64,000 nt of DNA from NCBI GenBank assembly GCA_947650365.1, contig OX393550.1:95832951-95896950 (forward strand), written 5' to 3'. The position numbers and the translations under genes were made by a program. Under the pieces are notes generated by a model. It was given only the letters and a program-made list of their open reading frames with translations. It did no database searches and was not told where the DNA came from. Shown piece after piece: positions 35,443 to 51,500 of this stretch; the first letter of the stretch is position 1; the number at the start of each line of letters is the position of its first letter. Source of the DNA: Chamaelirium japonicum. Taxonomy: Eukaryota; Streptophyta; Magnoliopsida; Liliales; Melanthiaceae.

Positions 35443-35801
35443 TGTTGAGATGGTCATGCCTCACACGGGTTAGTCCCACATCGGTAATGGGAGCGGATGA
35501 TGAGATGCTTATATACCCGTCTTGGACCTCCCCTTACAAGCCGGTTTTGTGAGGAGGCGGGTATCCAAGGCTCAGGGTTCGTCACATGGTATCAGAGCCA
35601 GACCCGCTTCGGGCGCTCCTCCCAATAGTGCCCTTGTCACGCGTGTCCCGCGTGAGGGGAGGTGTTGAGATGGTCATGCCTCACATGGGTTAGTCTCACA
35701 TCGGTAATGGGAGCGGATGATAAGCTGCTTATATACCCGTCTTGGACCTCCCCTTACAAGCCGGTTTTGTAAGGAGGCGGGTATCCAAGGCTCTGGGTCC
35801 A
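35443..35801 (+). mobile_element. TRIM retrotransposon with two LTRs
   Basis: LTR 1 at 35443-35586 and LTR 2 at 35663-~35801 both open TGTTGAGATGGTCATGCCTC. A primer-binding site follows LTR 1, and a polypurine tract (TGAGGGGAGG) precedes LTR 2. The internal part is only ~76 bp. The LTRs differ at a handful of sites, mostly near the 3' end where LTR 2 becomes unclear. No coding capacity, so it needs proteins from an autonomous element. Confidence 0.85.
35587..35599 (+). other. TRIM primer-binding site
   Basis: TGGTATCAGAGCC is the standard complement of the 3' end of plant initiator-Met tRNA and starts directly after LTR 1. Confidence 0.9.
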
Positions 35802-36000
35802 TAGGGGTTTTATGGGTATGGTTTCTCAAACTATAGGGCCGTAGGGGGGCATTTGTAGGGTTTAAAACTTGGGAGATATAAGTGATAATCGGTCAAACTA
35901 TAGGGGGTATATGTGTAATTTACCTAAAAACCTTTTTGTTACATCGTGTTGAAGTAGTGAACTATCATCTTACTCCCAACGGGAGCTCTCCTCTAACACA

Positions 36001-36308
36001 AGCAACCATGGTTAGTTGCATACTAGGTTAACCCAATCTGCAGATGGGGGTAAAACAGTCAAAAGAGAGTCAAATCGGTCAAACATAACTAAAAGTGGAC
36101 CTGGTCAAAATTATATAAAAAAAGATCGACAGGGTCACAAGTAAATCAAAATTGGGTCAAAGTCAACTATGGTCAAACATTACTGAGTAGCAGACAAACT
36201 TAGTTCAGAGATGGTCAAACATGGCTAACATACTATCCAGATAGCCAAATTGGTCAAGCCTTGTCAAACTAAATTAGTAAAAATAAATCATCAAAGATTG
36301 ATTAAATT
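36001..36308. other. Unassigned non-coding stretch
   Basis: Rich in GGTCAAA/TTGACC motifs (for example near 36058, 36080, 36110, 36150, 36170, 36210). No gene. Confidence 0.4.
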
Positions 36309-36309
36309 G

Positions 36310-37080
36310 TTTTTTTTTTTTTTTGGTAGTTCAACTTATCCTTAAAATAAAATCTAATAGTCTCCCGGACGAGCCTGTTTACTGAATTCACCAGATACCA
36401 CATTCGGATGATTATCAAGGATGTTGAGTTTTATTGCTGATCAATAGAATCCATACGTAAACAATCTCGAACACCCACATGTGTTAAGGATTAGGGATGG
36501 CAACGGTGCGGTTTAAAACCAAAAATCACAGTTAACCACACCGCATGGTGCGGTTTTGGTTTACCAATATAAAACCGTCGTGGTGTGGTGCGGTGCGGTT
36601 TCGGTTTCGGTGTAGCGGTGCGGTTTCGGTTTTGACCAAAACCGCATAATTTAGGCCATTCCAATGATAAACCGCGGTGCACCGCACCGCATGGTGCGGT
36701 TTCGGTTTTACATAACAGAACACTGTCGCGGTGCGGTGCAGTTTCGACGTGGCGATTCGGTGTTGCAGTGCGATTTCGGTTTAACCCGAAACCGCACCGT
36801 TGCCATCCCTATTAAGGATGGCAACCACTCTTCAAAAAGAAGAGTGGGTTACATAATATTTCGCAAGTGAGAGGGCTGCAACATTTGTTCCCCTAGGGAT
36901 GAATTTGATTTCAGTATTTGGATTAGCCTCCGAGGAATCGGTGTGTTTCTCTTGTTGATCAGCTTAACTATCGATTGTGCATCTCCTTCTATGATCGCTG
37001 GATTGGCGAACCTCGATCGTAAAAACAGATCCAATTTGAAACCTTCTGCTTCAATTTGATCAACTGCTTAATTGCATAGC
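36310..37080 (-). pseudogene. LINE 3' relic with RNase H fragment, carrying a nested hAT MITE
   Basis: Poly-T at 36310-36324 marks the tail. The minus strand from ~37060 reads LDLFLRSRFANPAIIEGDAQ then SIVKLINKRNTPIPRRLIQILK, which fits the central part of a plant LINE RNase H domain (the IIEGDAQSIV block with the catalytic acidic residue). The rest of the domain is decayed, and the hAT MITE at 36492-36811 interrupts the 3' part. Confidence 0.6.
36492..36811. mobile_element. hAT-type MITE with GCGGTTT-repeat interior
   Basis: The ends TAGGGATGGCAAC and GTTGCCATCCCTA are perfect inverses, and the 8-bp duplication TTAAGGAT (36484-36491 and 36812-36819) is perfect. The interior is a palindromic field of GGTGCGGTTTCGGTTT units. 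320 bp. Confidence 0.93.
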
Positions 37081-38153
<1,073 letters not shown>

Positions 38154-38287
38154 TTTTAATTATTAAAAAAAATTAAAAGGAAAAGAGAGAAAGATATGAG
38201 AGAGAGAGAGAGGAGGGGATGAAAAAGGCTTCCACGTGGCATCAAAGACCTCAGCTTTATAAGAGTAGTTTAGATGTCTCTTAGCAT

Positions 38288-38319
38288 TAAAAAGGGGGGG
38301 GGGGGGGGGGGGGGGGGGA
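38288..38319. repeat. Poly-G run
   Basis: About 31 consecutive G residues (one early A-free run). Length is likely to be unstable or hard to sequence. Confidence 0.85.
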
Positions 38320-39085
38320 GGACAATGCTATGTTGTCTCTTTAGCATTACTGTCAAGCTCTTGGGGAAGAACATTTCTTTAAAAACCTTTAAAAAAGCAA
38401 TATTGATTGTGAATGCTCAAAGAGGGCCATCAAATATAGTAATTAAAGAAATTAAAAAAGGGTAAAGGGTCTATTTAGTAAGTGATCTCTGGAACATAAT
38501 CATCACCATCAGACAACATGGACCCTCTGATCAGGACTGCTCATCTTAAATAAGATGTATATGCCACTCACCAGAGTGGTCCCCTCTTCTTCCAAGCCTT
38601 TGAAGGAGCCCTTCACTCACTCATATAATTAGTAGAATAAATCATGAGTTGTTTTCTGAGGGACAAAGCAAATTGTGGGAGAATTTTTCGGCGCCGACAC
38701 CTCGTATCGGAAACTTCTAAGAGCTGGAAGGGCTTAGCTCGACGATGCGAAATCCCTAATAATGTAGGTTTTGAGCTCCGATCTCGCATTCGTGTCCGAA
38801 TCCTTTTTATAGGGAAGACAGAGACCCGAAACCGTACTTTATGTAACCGTCGCATGGGTCTTGATGGAAATAATGTTTTTTTTTTGGTGGTGGTTAGTGT
38901 TATCGTGAGCGAAGTCCGCCTACGACAATGGCAGTTTGGTAAATCATATTGCTAAATATGTGCAAAAGTGGTAATGTATTAAGGTCCGCAATTCGGCATT
39001 ACTCGAGCAAAATAAATAAAAAAATAATTAAATAATGGCAATGTCATGTTTATTAGACGATCTTAAACACCTTAATCGTCAGCCA
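38320..39085. other. Unassigned non-coding stretch
   Basis: A 103-codon ORF at 38644-38955 shows no recognised motif. Confidence 0.4.
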
Positions 39086-39235
39086 ACAACCAACGGGCTC
39101 TTATCCGAGTGGTACCTCCCCTCTCCCTTGTTGGAGAGGTTCCATGTTCGACTCCAGGTATGGACACCGTGGAGTGAACTTTCCCTCAAGACCGTTGTTG
39201 TCCTGTTTACACATGCGAATCTTGACCATTGATTT
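39086..39235 (+). mobile_element. tRNA-like SINE head (third, different family)
   Basis: GGGCTCTTATCCGAGTGGTA (A-box-like TATCCGAGTGG) is followed 30 bp later by CCATGTTCGACTCC (B-box-like). A short body follows. The tRNA folding is degenerate and no poly-A tail is clear, so this is a moderate call. Confidence 0.45.
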
Positions 39236-41300
39236 TATGTTCATGGGATTATAAAATTTAATAAAAATAGCAGTTATGCTGCCTTTCCCTGTTTTCTTCT
39301 TCGGACCTCTTTTAGCCCTTGCTCTAGTGCCCTGATCTCTGACCGTCTGCCCGGTCCATCAAAAATAAATAAATCATCAAGAAAGGGGCCCAAAGGTGGG
39401 CCCTACGACCCCGACCGATCCTCCCCTCCTTAGATGCCACCATGATGGCCCCAAAGGCTCATAAAATATTGATGCCAAGGCCTTATAAGTGGAGACCCCA
39501 CCTCGTAAGTGATAACTCTTGCTCTACATGGACACTAATCTCCTTGACTTAGCACGGCCCCTTGAAAGCCTTTGATGTGGTCCTCACTCACATTATATAC
39601 TATAAAGGACCACATCAAGCTTTATCTTTAATAGAAGGAAAAAAAAGAAAAGAAAAGCAAATCACTTATCCTTTCGCGAGTATTTAACAATATAAAGAAA
39701 TCACGTAAATAGATAGAGATTTCCTTAAGGGGAGGGGGGGGGATGGAATCCCGTGGGTCGGCCGAAAACGATTCGTAGGTAGCCACATCTAGTTAAGAAT
39801 CGCTATCGCTCTCTGAAAATTTAATCGATCGTTACCTCGATCCGTCCATAACCCTCGATCGAAGAAGCATGATACTTTGATCCACCGCTATTTTCTTCTT
39901 CTTCTTTTTTCTTTTTAAACTCGAAAGGAAGCTTCGATGTGTTAGATTGTGAAACCGTGGGAATGATGAGGACAGAGGTATGATAAGGAGTGATGTATGA
40001 CAGTTTGACGCGGTATAATCGCCATTAGTGTTGGGATTGGTAGCTTTAGCCCAAGTGATGCGGTGGTAGGCGACGATGTGTGCGAGCGAGGGTACGGAAG
40101 GAGAGACATGTGGCATGCTTTGTTGCACTCACTCATACTCTCTCGTCTCATTTGATGGGCTATGCTTTACATTGCGAAATAGGTTAATCCTACGCTGTCA
40201 TCAACCTCCGTATTCTTTTAGCTTTTCTACCCCCCCCCCTCTATTTTTAAACACAATGGAATTTGGCAGTACGTCGTCGATTTTTTCACCAAAAGAAAGA
40301 AAAATATTTAAATTTTTTATTAATAAGGATCTTCGCTGTATTTTGGTATTATTATAATTAATCATGTGTCAATTCTTCTTCGTAGATGATGCAGACACAA
40401 CCTAATTAGGTCGCTGCATTCACTAAGTTAACACAACTGTGATCAACTAATTAGGGATTATTGTCAATATAGCATGTTAAACACCAAAATAGTAGCCAAA
40501 CGAACAATTATTTATTATAAAACTATAGTAGATATGCAATAGAATACTTAGATAATTAGAATCTAACAATAGAAGTCTATTCTAACATCCACGACTGAAA
40601 TTCAGCACAAAATAAACAAAGGACAGCAATCAGATTTTTATATAACGAGCATGCAAAAGCAAGGCAGCAAAGGTACCAATCAGTTGTTGGATCGACGGGC
40701 AACGTTTTGGGTGACTCTGGGCCATCGAAGAGGGCTACGAAAAGGCCGAGGATAGCGGTAAATATGGGGATTAAGATGGTAGTTATGGGTGTGTGATGTG
40801 TTGCGATAACAGCTTGCGCAGAGCCGATGATGTTCCTAAAGGTCTTCTAAAAGGTTAGGGTGTGGTTGTGATTATGAGGCGGTAGATGATACGCAGATCG
40901 GGGATCTTGTGTGGGTAAAGAAGATGGATAAAAACGAAGAAAATATCAAAATGCAACAATTGATGAAGATAACAGGGAAGATACCACTTAGGATTTCCAT
41001 CGTGGGGTGTGAGGATGTGTCGGGATCCCTCCACGGAGCAAAGCCGAGCATCAAAACACACCGGATCCTTCAAAAAGACAAGGCCAAGTCTTCTCGAGGT
41101 GAAGTCGAGGATGAAGAATCGTCCCGAGGTGAAGTCAGGGAACAAGGCGACGATCGAAAGCACGAGCCATTCCAGTAGAGACTTTTCTCAAACATTTTCA
41201 TATATGAAAAAAAAAAAAAGAAGACTTCCTTTGATAGGGTTAGGGTTTTAGATGGAGGGTAGCGATCAAAGAGAATGAGGGGTTAAGGGGTTGAGATCAA
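39236..41300. other. Unassigned non-coding stretch
   Basis: About 2 kb with no gene, LTR or TIR that I can support. ORFs up to ~103 codons carry no motifs. Confidence 0.45.
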
Positions 41301-41308
41301 AGGGGAAA

Positions 41309-41831
41309 TAAACCCCTAAAATCTCGGCCCATTTAAACTACACTAAACCCCTAAAATCTCGGCCCATTTAAACTGCACTAAACATGATCGTTCATCCCGT
41401 GATCGGTGTTCGTATCAACGGCTATAAACCCGCCTGCTGAAATTTTGGCTGCCCCAAACCATCATGTCGATCTCGAGGAATCCGTTTGAACAGAGATCTA
41501 TATATAACAAGGGACGTCGGTTTTGTGCTGACTCGACAAAACGGAACTAAAAAGCTGACTGGACAAAAGTGAACCAAATAGACCATTTGTTCAAAAATCA
41601 AAGCAAGATCTCTATTTTTCCGTCAACCAACACTTCCTCCCCTTGGTTTCAAATCCTAACTCATTTAAACCACACTAAATCCCTAAAATCCCGGCCCATT
41701 TAAACTGCACTAAACATAACCATTCATCTCGTGATTGTTGTTCACATCAACGGCTATAAACCCGCCTGCTGAAATTTCGGCCGCCCCAAACCATCAGATT
41801 GATCTCGAGGAATCCGTTCGAACAGAGACAG
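41309..41831 (+). repeat. Direct repeat, ~175-bp copies 160 bp apart
   Basis: Copy 1 (41309-41496) and copy 2 (41657-41831) share CCCTAAAATC.CGGCCCATTT, ACGGCTATAAACCCGCCTGC and GATCTCGAGGAATCCGTT, with ~88% identity by eye. Within copy 1 a further ~33-bp tandem pair (AAACCCCTAAAATCTCGGCC) occurs. An LTR pair is possible, but TG..CA ends are not seen. Confidence 0.7.
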
Positions 41832-42051
41832 TTGATTGATCGATTATAGGGGGAGGGGGGGTTGGTTGCGACGGCCAATCGGCACAAGCGAGGAAATGGG
41901 TGTTCCTATTAATGCTGGTGTTGTCGTTGAAAGCATTTTGTCACCGAAGGTGTTCAGGTGTGTTGCCGCCTAAGGCGGCCCATTGCAGTGCTGATAGGTG
42001 TGTTGCCACCGAAGGCGGCGCTGCAGTGCCGACAGGCACAAGCATGCACTA

Positions 42052-42230
<179 letters not shown>

Positions 42231-42520
42231 GGCTCCTTTTGTGACATTGAGATTTTGGAGGGAGCCCATGCTTTGGAGCTTCCCGCTCTTCTGGATGACA
42301 AGAGAGCTCATCCTTGCCTTTTCTTTAGTCCCACATTGCTCAAGAGATCAGCACTTCTCTGCATTATACATCGGCGTTGGCGCTTGAAGGTTGGACCTTC
42401 AAAGAAAATGTTTCCACCTAAGAAGTACATTGTTGGAACTAGGCTAGAACACCAAACAGCACTAGATTTAAGCCGAAAGTACCTTAAACTCGAAAAGGAC
42501 ACGATTTGAAAAGAGTGCAC
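42231..42520. other. Unassigned non-coding stretch
   Basis: A ~94-codon ORF (42225-42509) has no recognisable motif. Confidence 0.35.
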
Positions 42521-43131
42521 TGAAATTTGTTTTGCGAGGTTTCAATCATTTCAAAGGATTGAATTATTACGATCGCATGATTGGACACAGACAGACGCTG
42601 GCACGCGGAAGGAACGATGAGCATGATCCACGTAATTGATCATATGTTACGCCGTCATCAGAGAGTCAGCGACGAACGTTGCGCAATGATGCTCAGTTAG
42701 GTATGCACGAAAACTACGAAGGGCAAGGTTACAAACAGATGGATGAAAGGCTGAGCAATGTTTGCACAGGTGGTGATATACAGGTTGCGATAGTTTGGAC
42801 ACATACAAACGAAAGCCAGTGTAGTCACCATGAAGTGCTGAAATTTGTTTTGCGAGGTTTCAATCATTTCAAAGGATTGAATTATTACGATCGCATGACA
42901 GACACTGCACGCGGAAGGAACCACGAGCGTGATCCATATAATTGAACATATGTTACGCTGTCATCGGAGAGTAACCGATGAACGTTGCGCAATGATGCTC
43001 AGTTAGGTATGTGCGCGCACGAAAACTAAGAAGGGCAAGGTTACAAAGAGATGGATGAAAGGAAGAGCAATGTTTGCACAGGTGGTGATATACAGGTCAC
43101 GATAGTTTGGACACATACAAACGAAAGCCTG
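42521..43131 (+). repeat. Tandem duplication, ~318-bp unit
   Basis: TGAAATTTGTTTTGCGAGGT starts at 42521 and again at 42839. The two copies stay collinear to GACACATACAAACGAAAGCC (42808 and 43110 regions), with small indels and ~90% identity. Non-coding. Confidence 0.88.
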
Positions 43132-43278
43132 ATGGCATTTTTCTTTTAAGAGAAGTTCAATTTTTTTTAAGAGAACTATAAACAGACGGATTGAGATCGG
43201 AAATTTGACCAAAGGTTGAGACCATCAGATACTATCGAGACATCCCAAATACTTAATACAAGATCGTAAAAATAAGAA

Positions 43279-43520
43279 GGGTAAATTACAGTTTGACCCC
43301 CTGAAGTTTGGCGGCCGATACAATCATGCCCCCACACTTTGTTTTGTTACACGAACAGCCCCAGTAGTTTGAAAAACATACGACTTTCGCCCCGTTGTGA
43401 GGCCCTCGTGAAGCGATGGTTGTGTCAACAGATTGAAAATACAGGGGTGTTAGTGTTACAAAACAAACTGTGGGGACATGATTGCAACAGCCCCCGAATT
43501 CAGGGGGTCAAACGGGAATC
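43279..43520. mobile_element. MITE relic (GGGTAAATTACA left end)
   Basis: The left end equals that of the Mutator-type MITE at 35321. Inner inverted parts TTTGACCCCCTGAA.TT and AATTCAGGGGGTCAAA (43291-43510) pair. The right terminal motif is missing. Confidence 0.5.
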
Positions 43521-43632
43521 GAACAAAAATAGACGCTGGCACGGGGACAATCAAAGAGTATGATCCATATTGGTGAACGAATGTGATCGTGCTCGTTTTC
43601 AATTTGATCCACCGATAAAATGACTGCTAACA

Positions 43633-44300
43633 TTTTTTTTTTGGGTAGGAACTACGGGTTCCATTCATGACGCCCCAGTCCGCAAAATAGAGGAGACAGT
43701 ACAATTATTAAGCCGAAAGATGCTTCTGAAGCATAAACTTAGCAAGAGCATCTGCACAGGAATTAAGGCCCCTCCTCACATGAGGGAACCTACAGGAAGT
43801 GAATCCAGTAGAAAGAAGTAGGGGCGGCAATCCTTGACCCGACCCGAACCCGATCCGAAGTTAGCGGGTTTGGATTTGGCCTAAACGGGTTCGGGTCATA
43901 AACGGGTCGACCCGATTGACCCCGTTTATTTAATGGGTCGGGTTCGGGTTTGTACTTATGACCCGACTTGACCCGTTTACCAAATGGGTCGTGTCAACCC
44001 GACCCGACCCAACCCGATAAAACCCGGCCCAATCCGACTTGTCTTGACCCAACCCGGTAGGTTTACATGGGTTCTATTGACCCCACCCGACATGACCCGA
44101 CCCGTTTAGTAAACGGGTCAGGTCGGGTCAGTTCAACCCGTTTATTCGACGGGTCGGGTTTGGGTTTAAGTTTTTGACTCGTTTATTAAACGGGTCAGGT
44201 TCGGGCTGGGTGTTTTGCCCTTATACCTATGTCTCAACCCAACCCGAACCCGACCCGTCACGACCCATTGCCACCCCTAGAAAGAAGCCTGCGGTCAGAT
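43633..44300 (-). pseudogene. LINE 3' relic (RNase H C-terminus) carrying a nested hAT MITE
   Basis: Poly-T at 43633-43642 is the tail. The minus strand reads CRFPHVRRGLNSCADALAKF, the end of a plant LINE RNase H domain (HV.R..N..AD.LA), followed by a decayed stop region. The MITE at 43819-44279 splits it. Sequence above 44287 is not clearly coding. Confidence 0.65.
43819..44279. mobile_element. hAT-type MITE with CGGGT/ACCCG interior
   Basis: The ends TAGGGGCGGCAAT and ATTGCCACCCCTA are inverted, with a perfect 8-bp duplication GAAAGAAG (43811-43818 and 44280-44287). The interior is nearly all GGGTCGGGTT-type repeats. 461 bp. Confidence 0.93.
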
Positions 44301-44728
44301 ACAATACTATGTATCCGCCATGGTGGGAGAGATGAGAGATGCCCATCAGAGAGCAGAGATAGCTCAAAGGAGGGAAGAGAAAAAGATTAGATTTAGGATT
44401 TTGCCATGTGTCAGTATCCCATCAGATGATGTATCACAATGGTGAGTGACTATTCCAGCTAGGGTTAGAAACCAAGCTTGTTCGAGTGCAGTTTTGGCGA
44501 GTATAGAATTAGTTTCTCCCAAAAATGGAGAGCCCATTTGCAAGCACAGGTGCTGTCTCTAACCACTTCTCTCCAATTTTCATATGCCTCCTTTTCCTTA
44601 GGAGTCGCATCGATTGAGTGCCCGAGCCCTCCCCTTGTGATAAAGGGCAAATTTCTACATAAATCATTATGTTTACCTCCTCGATCTGGCAGGGAAGCCT
44701 ACCTTTCCTATTTCTAGGAGCTCCTAGT
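44301..44728. other. Unassigned non-coding stretch
   Basis: A 61-codon minus-strand ORF (44465-44650) could be a retroelement scrap. No motif is recognised. Confidence 0.35.
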
Positions 44729-46079
<1,351 letters not shown>

Positions 46080-46080
46080 T

Positions 46081-47849
<1,769 letters not shown>

Positions 47850-48519
47850 ATATATAAAAACTCAGAGGATGCAGATTATCACAAGATCTCAGTAGTATTT
47901 TAACTAAAGCTGTCAGCCAGGTCATCAAGATCAGTGAAATGCCTGAATTAAAAAAATAAATAAAGCGGTGATAAATTCAACTTGTATTTAAGCATACAAT
48001 ATTCTTATGATTTTATGATGGCAAAAATCTTTTTTACATTACTGGTCACATAAACTCTTCGAGCTCCTGAAATCTTGGACATCGCATTTCACGATTTCAG
48101 AGTCATTGGACAAAAAGGAATGACAAATTTCGCAGGGACGAGTAAGCATTGATTATTAACAAAAACATGGTCATTCGATATTTTGAGCACAAACATACAA
48201 TCTGGTGAGGTAATAGGTACAACCAGGTTTCAGCTATCCTTCACCTACAAAACTGATCCATTCCTAAAACCAAAACAAAAACGAAACCCTTTCCAACTTG
48301 CCAACTACAGGGCTTTTCTAATGAACAACTCCAAAAGGATACAAGATCATGGTGAGAAATTGAAATTCTGTCGTGATAGATCACTCACGACTTTATTCGG
48401 CCAAAAAAGTAACTGATGAAATACACAATAATACATACAACAAACACCATACTCCTCCAACTATCGTCGTAAAATTTGACAGCTTTAAACAATGAAAAAG
48501 CAATAATAGCACACTTAAC
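47850..48519 (-). other. Probable 3' UTR and downstream region of the pyruvate kinase gene
   Basis: A minus-strand AATAAA poly-A signal lies at 48397-48392, ~125 bp after the stop codon. No other gene is present. Confidence 0.45.
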
Positions 48520-51500
48520 CTATGGGACAGTCATCACCTGAATCGACTGCAGCATGTCAGACAGAGCGATGACCAGGTCACCGGACTGGATCATTCCCCT
48601 TGCCTTGAGCAGAGCAAAGGTGCGGTTGAGATTGCTCTCCATGTCATCCGAAAAACTGATGCGGAAGGGTATAAGACCCCACTGAAGATTCAAACGTCTC
48701 CTCGCAGATGTTGATGTCGTGAACGCAAAGATTGGACAGTCGGGGCGGCAGCGTGAAAGAATAGAGGCCATGTCACCCGTCTTTGTGTATACAAAGAGCG
48801 CGTCAACTTCCAGATTATTAGCTAAAAAGCATAGGAAACATAATTAGCATCTCAAAGATGCTACAAAATGGAACTATTAAAGAACAGAACGAACTCTCCA
48901 CCATCCCACCATCATCACTGATGATAAGACTGAATACAAGTCCTGAAACATTAGATGTAATGCAGTAGTAACAATAGTACACAATATGGAAGTTGGCCAT
49001 GAAAAGAAAATATATATATAGAGTAGTATTCGTCTATATCATTTCAGTCAACCAAAGAGGAGCTGTTCACTGGTTGTTCGCAGCGTGCTGCCAACAAATG
49101 ATTATTGCTAGCATGATCATCATGTAAAAAAAGGAGATATCAGCATTATTTTCAGCAAAAAAAAAAAGGCATGCTAGCAGACATACAGATTAAATTCACA
49201 CGGACTATACAAAACTAAGATAAGAATGGTGATCATTTTCAATGAGTACGGAGTAACCAAGGACATTGTAGACAATACTTTTGGTATTCATATCACATTG
49301 AGAAGTAGAATGCAGACAGCTGGAAATAGGCATGATTGAATTGCTTACCCATTTTAGCTGCTGAATTGCAGATCTCCTCCGAGATTTTATCTGAGAAAGA
49401 AGATGCAATCTCAGGAAGCTCCATGGCTTCATGACGCTTCTCCTCTCTCCACCATCTTTCAATCCTTAGGCTCACACTTCTCAGGACAGTCAATGCCTTC
49501 TCTGGAAACTGGCCCATGGCTGACTCACCTGAAAGCATTAAAGCATCTGCCCGCTGCCTTATTGCTTCTGAAACATCAGCAACTTCAGCTCTAGTAGGTG
49601 TAGGATACTCAATCATAGACTCAAGGAGCTGAGAAGCAACAATGACCGGCTTGTTCAGCTGCCTACATAGTTTAACAATCTTTTGTTGTGCTGAAGGGAC
49701 TTGCTCCAGAGGAATTTGAGCACCCAAATCTCCCCTGGCTACCATGGCTCCATCTGACGCACGAATTATATCTTCCAAATTTTTCAACGAATCAATACTT
49801 TCAATCTTCGCAATCACCGAAATATTTCTGTGGTACATTTATTGTAGTTCGTCACATTTCAAACAAATTCAATTTGTAAAAAGATAGGATTCTGAAAAGG
49901 GAAAGGAAGATCTCCACCTTCTATATTTGCAAATTTAAAACCTTGGATGCAATTAGGTAAGGTTTTACTCATGATACATAATAAATTGTAAACAAACTCT
50001 AAGTTGCAGATTTCTTTCGGCCTTATGCGTGAAATCATATTAAATCTTCATCCTACCCCTAACATAAATGGGCATTTTCTCACTGGAAAACATGGATTAC
50101 CCATAGTGGTGAAAAATTGAATTGTATGTCATGCTTTGCACAATAGAATATCATTTTTGTAAAAGAAAATTGCAAAGCCCATATTGTGGAATATTTACTT
50201 CATGATGCTTTCATAATCCTGGAATGTCATCACTACCACAGAAGATTTAAAGAAATAATAGCCTAGTCTTGCTACCACAGAATTGATGATGCCCTCACCA
50301 ACCCTGATGGTAAACAGAGACAGACATCCAAGCAAGAGGCCAAATAGATGGGTAGGGATTTTGTTAAGGTTGTTATTTACAAACTGACTGGCACGCAAGG
50401 AAAATGATACAAAAGCATCAGATGGGACAATGACATTCCTGACATTGGAATATGAGCAATACATACGTAGGAGTTAGTATCGGTAAACAAGCCCAAAAGG
50501 GCACTTTGGGTATGGTTTGTATTCCAATGTCGTACTTGACATTGGAATATGAGAAATACATTCTTATGAGTTATTATGAGTAAACAAGCCCAAAACAAGA
50601 TATGCCAAAAATAGAAAAGTTGTGTAGGCAACAATAATAAGAATCAGTATGTGCAAAATATTCTTACTCGCCAATTTCCTTGGCGTCCCAAGATACACAA
50701 AATGAACGAAAGCCATGTGTCCTAACAGACTGAATGTACATGATATCCCCCATCCCAGGCAACCCTTTCCACTACACCTAACACCAAAACAGAATACATT
50801 GTGGGGCATATTGATCATCCTCAGTTGGAAATGGAAAACATGTATAATTACATGATGACCTGAAGCGAGTATGTAAACGTGATGCAAAAGCGTCATTAGG
50901 GCACTTTAAACGCACAAATAAGCTGAAAAAAATAGTTGAGTTCAGGTTGAGTGCTATCGGTGTCTTTTTTGGTTGATTTTTGTTTTTAGTGGTTTGACCC
51001 TAAGTAACCAAAGAGCAAAAGCAGGAGCACGAGAGTGCCAAATTCCAATTCGTTGAATGCTCTAATCTAATGGCCGGCAATGGGAGGACTAAACCTTACT
51101 ATATATAGCCCCTTTTGAGCAGATTAGGGTAAGCTTTGATAGAGGAGGCTAAGGATTTTGAAGAACAAACTCCCAAAAGAGAAATCTAGTCTATCCTTCT
51201 TCTTGGCGGCTTGACGCATCATCGATTGCTCTTGTGATTGGATCTCTACTTCACCCTTCCACCATTTGGAGATTCAATCCATGAGGTAACAAGCTTGTTT
51301 TCTTCGTTTGTTTCGTTTTTTTCTATAGGAGAATTTCTTTCATGCGTTCATCCAAAGAGATTCCTTAACGTGTGTTCACCCTCATGTATATGATGATGAG
51401 AGTGAAGAATATGAGCATCAGCAGGATAGTTCAGTTGAAAGCAATGAAGACCCACCAGTTACACCTACGCAAGAGTTGAGGAGATCGATCCGTGATCGGA

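Larger units (their letters stand above)
35321..35925. mobile_element. Mutator-type MITE (GGGTAAATTAC ends) carrying a nested TRIM
   Basis: Left GGGTAAATTACTCATAGACC and right inverse AGGTAAATTACACATATACC. The 9-bp flanks AAAAAGCTT (35312-35320) and AAAAACCTT (35926-35934) differ at one base. The arms contain CCGATTATCACTTA and its inverse TAAGTGATAATCGG. Without the TRIM (35443-35801) the MITE would be ~245 bp. Confidence 0.85.
34757..36000 (-). pseudogene. LINE 3' relic with RNase H domain, split by a MITE
   Basis: Poly-T at 34757-34765 is the tail. The minus-strand translation from ~35300 down reads AIEIVINIASKVGIYYIWIESD, then CIQNLCSH, FSDYKITHICQNDNQSTDLIAKLG, i.e. the plant LINE RNase H (RVT_3) layout with the IESD and HICQNDNQSTDLIAKLG blocks. 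The domain is interrupted at 35321-35925 by a Mutator-like MITE and has internal stops. The part beyond 35935 fits less well. The upper limit near 36000 is a guess. Confidence 0.65.

Noticed and set aside
35587..35599. tRNA-Met-like sequence
   Set aside because: It is the 13-nt primer-binding site of a TRIM, not a tRNA gene. No complete tRNA was found in the window.
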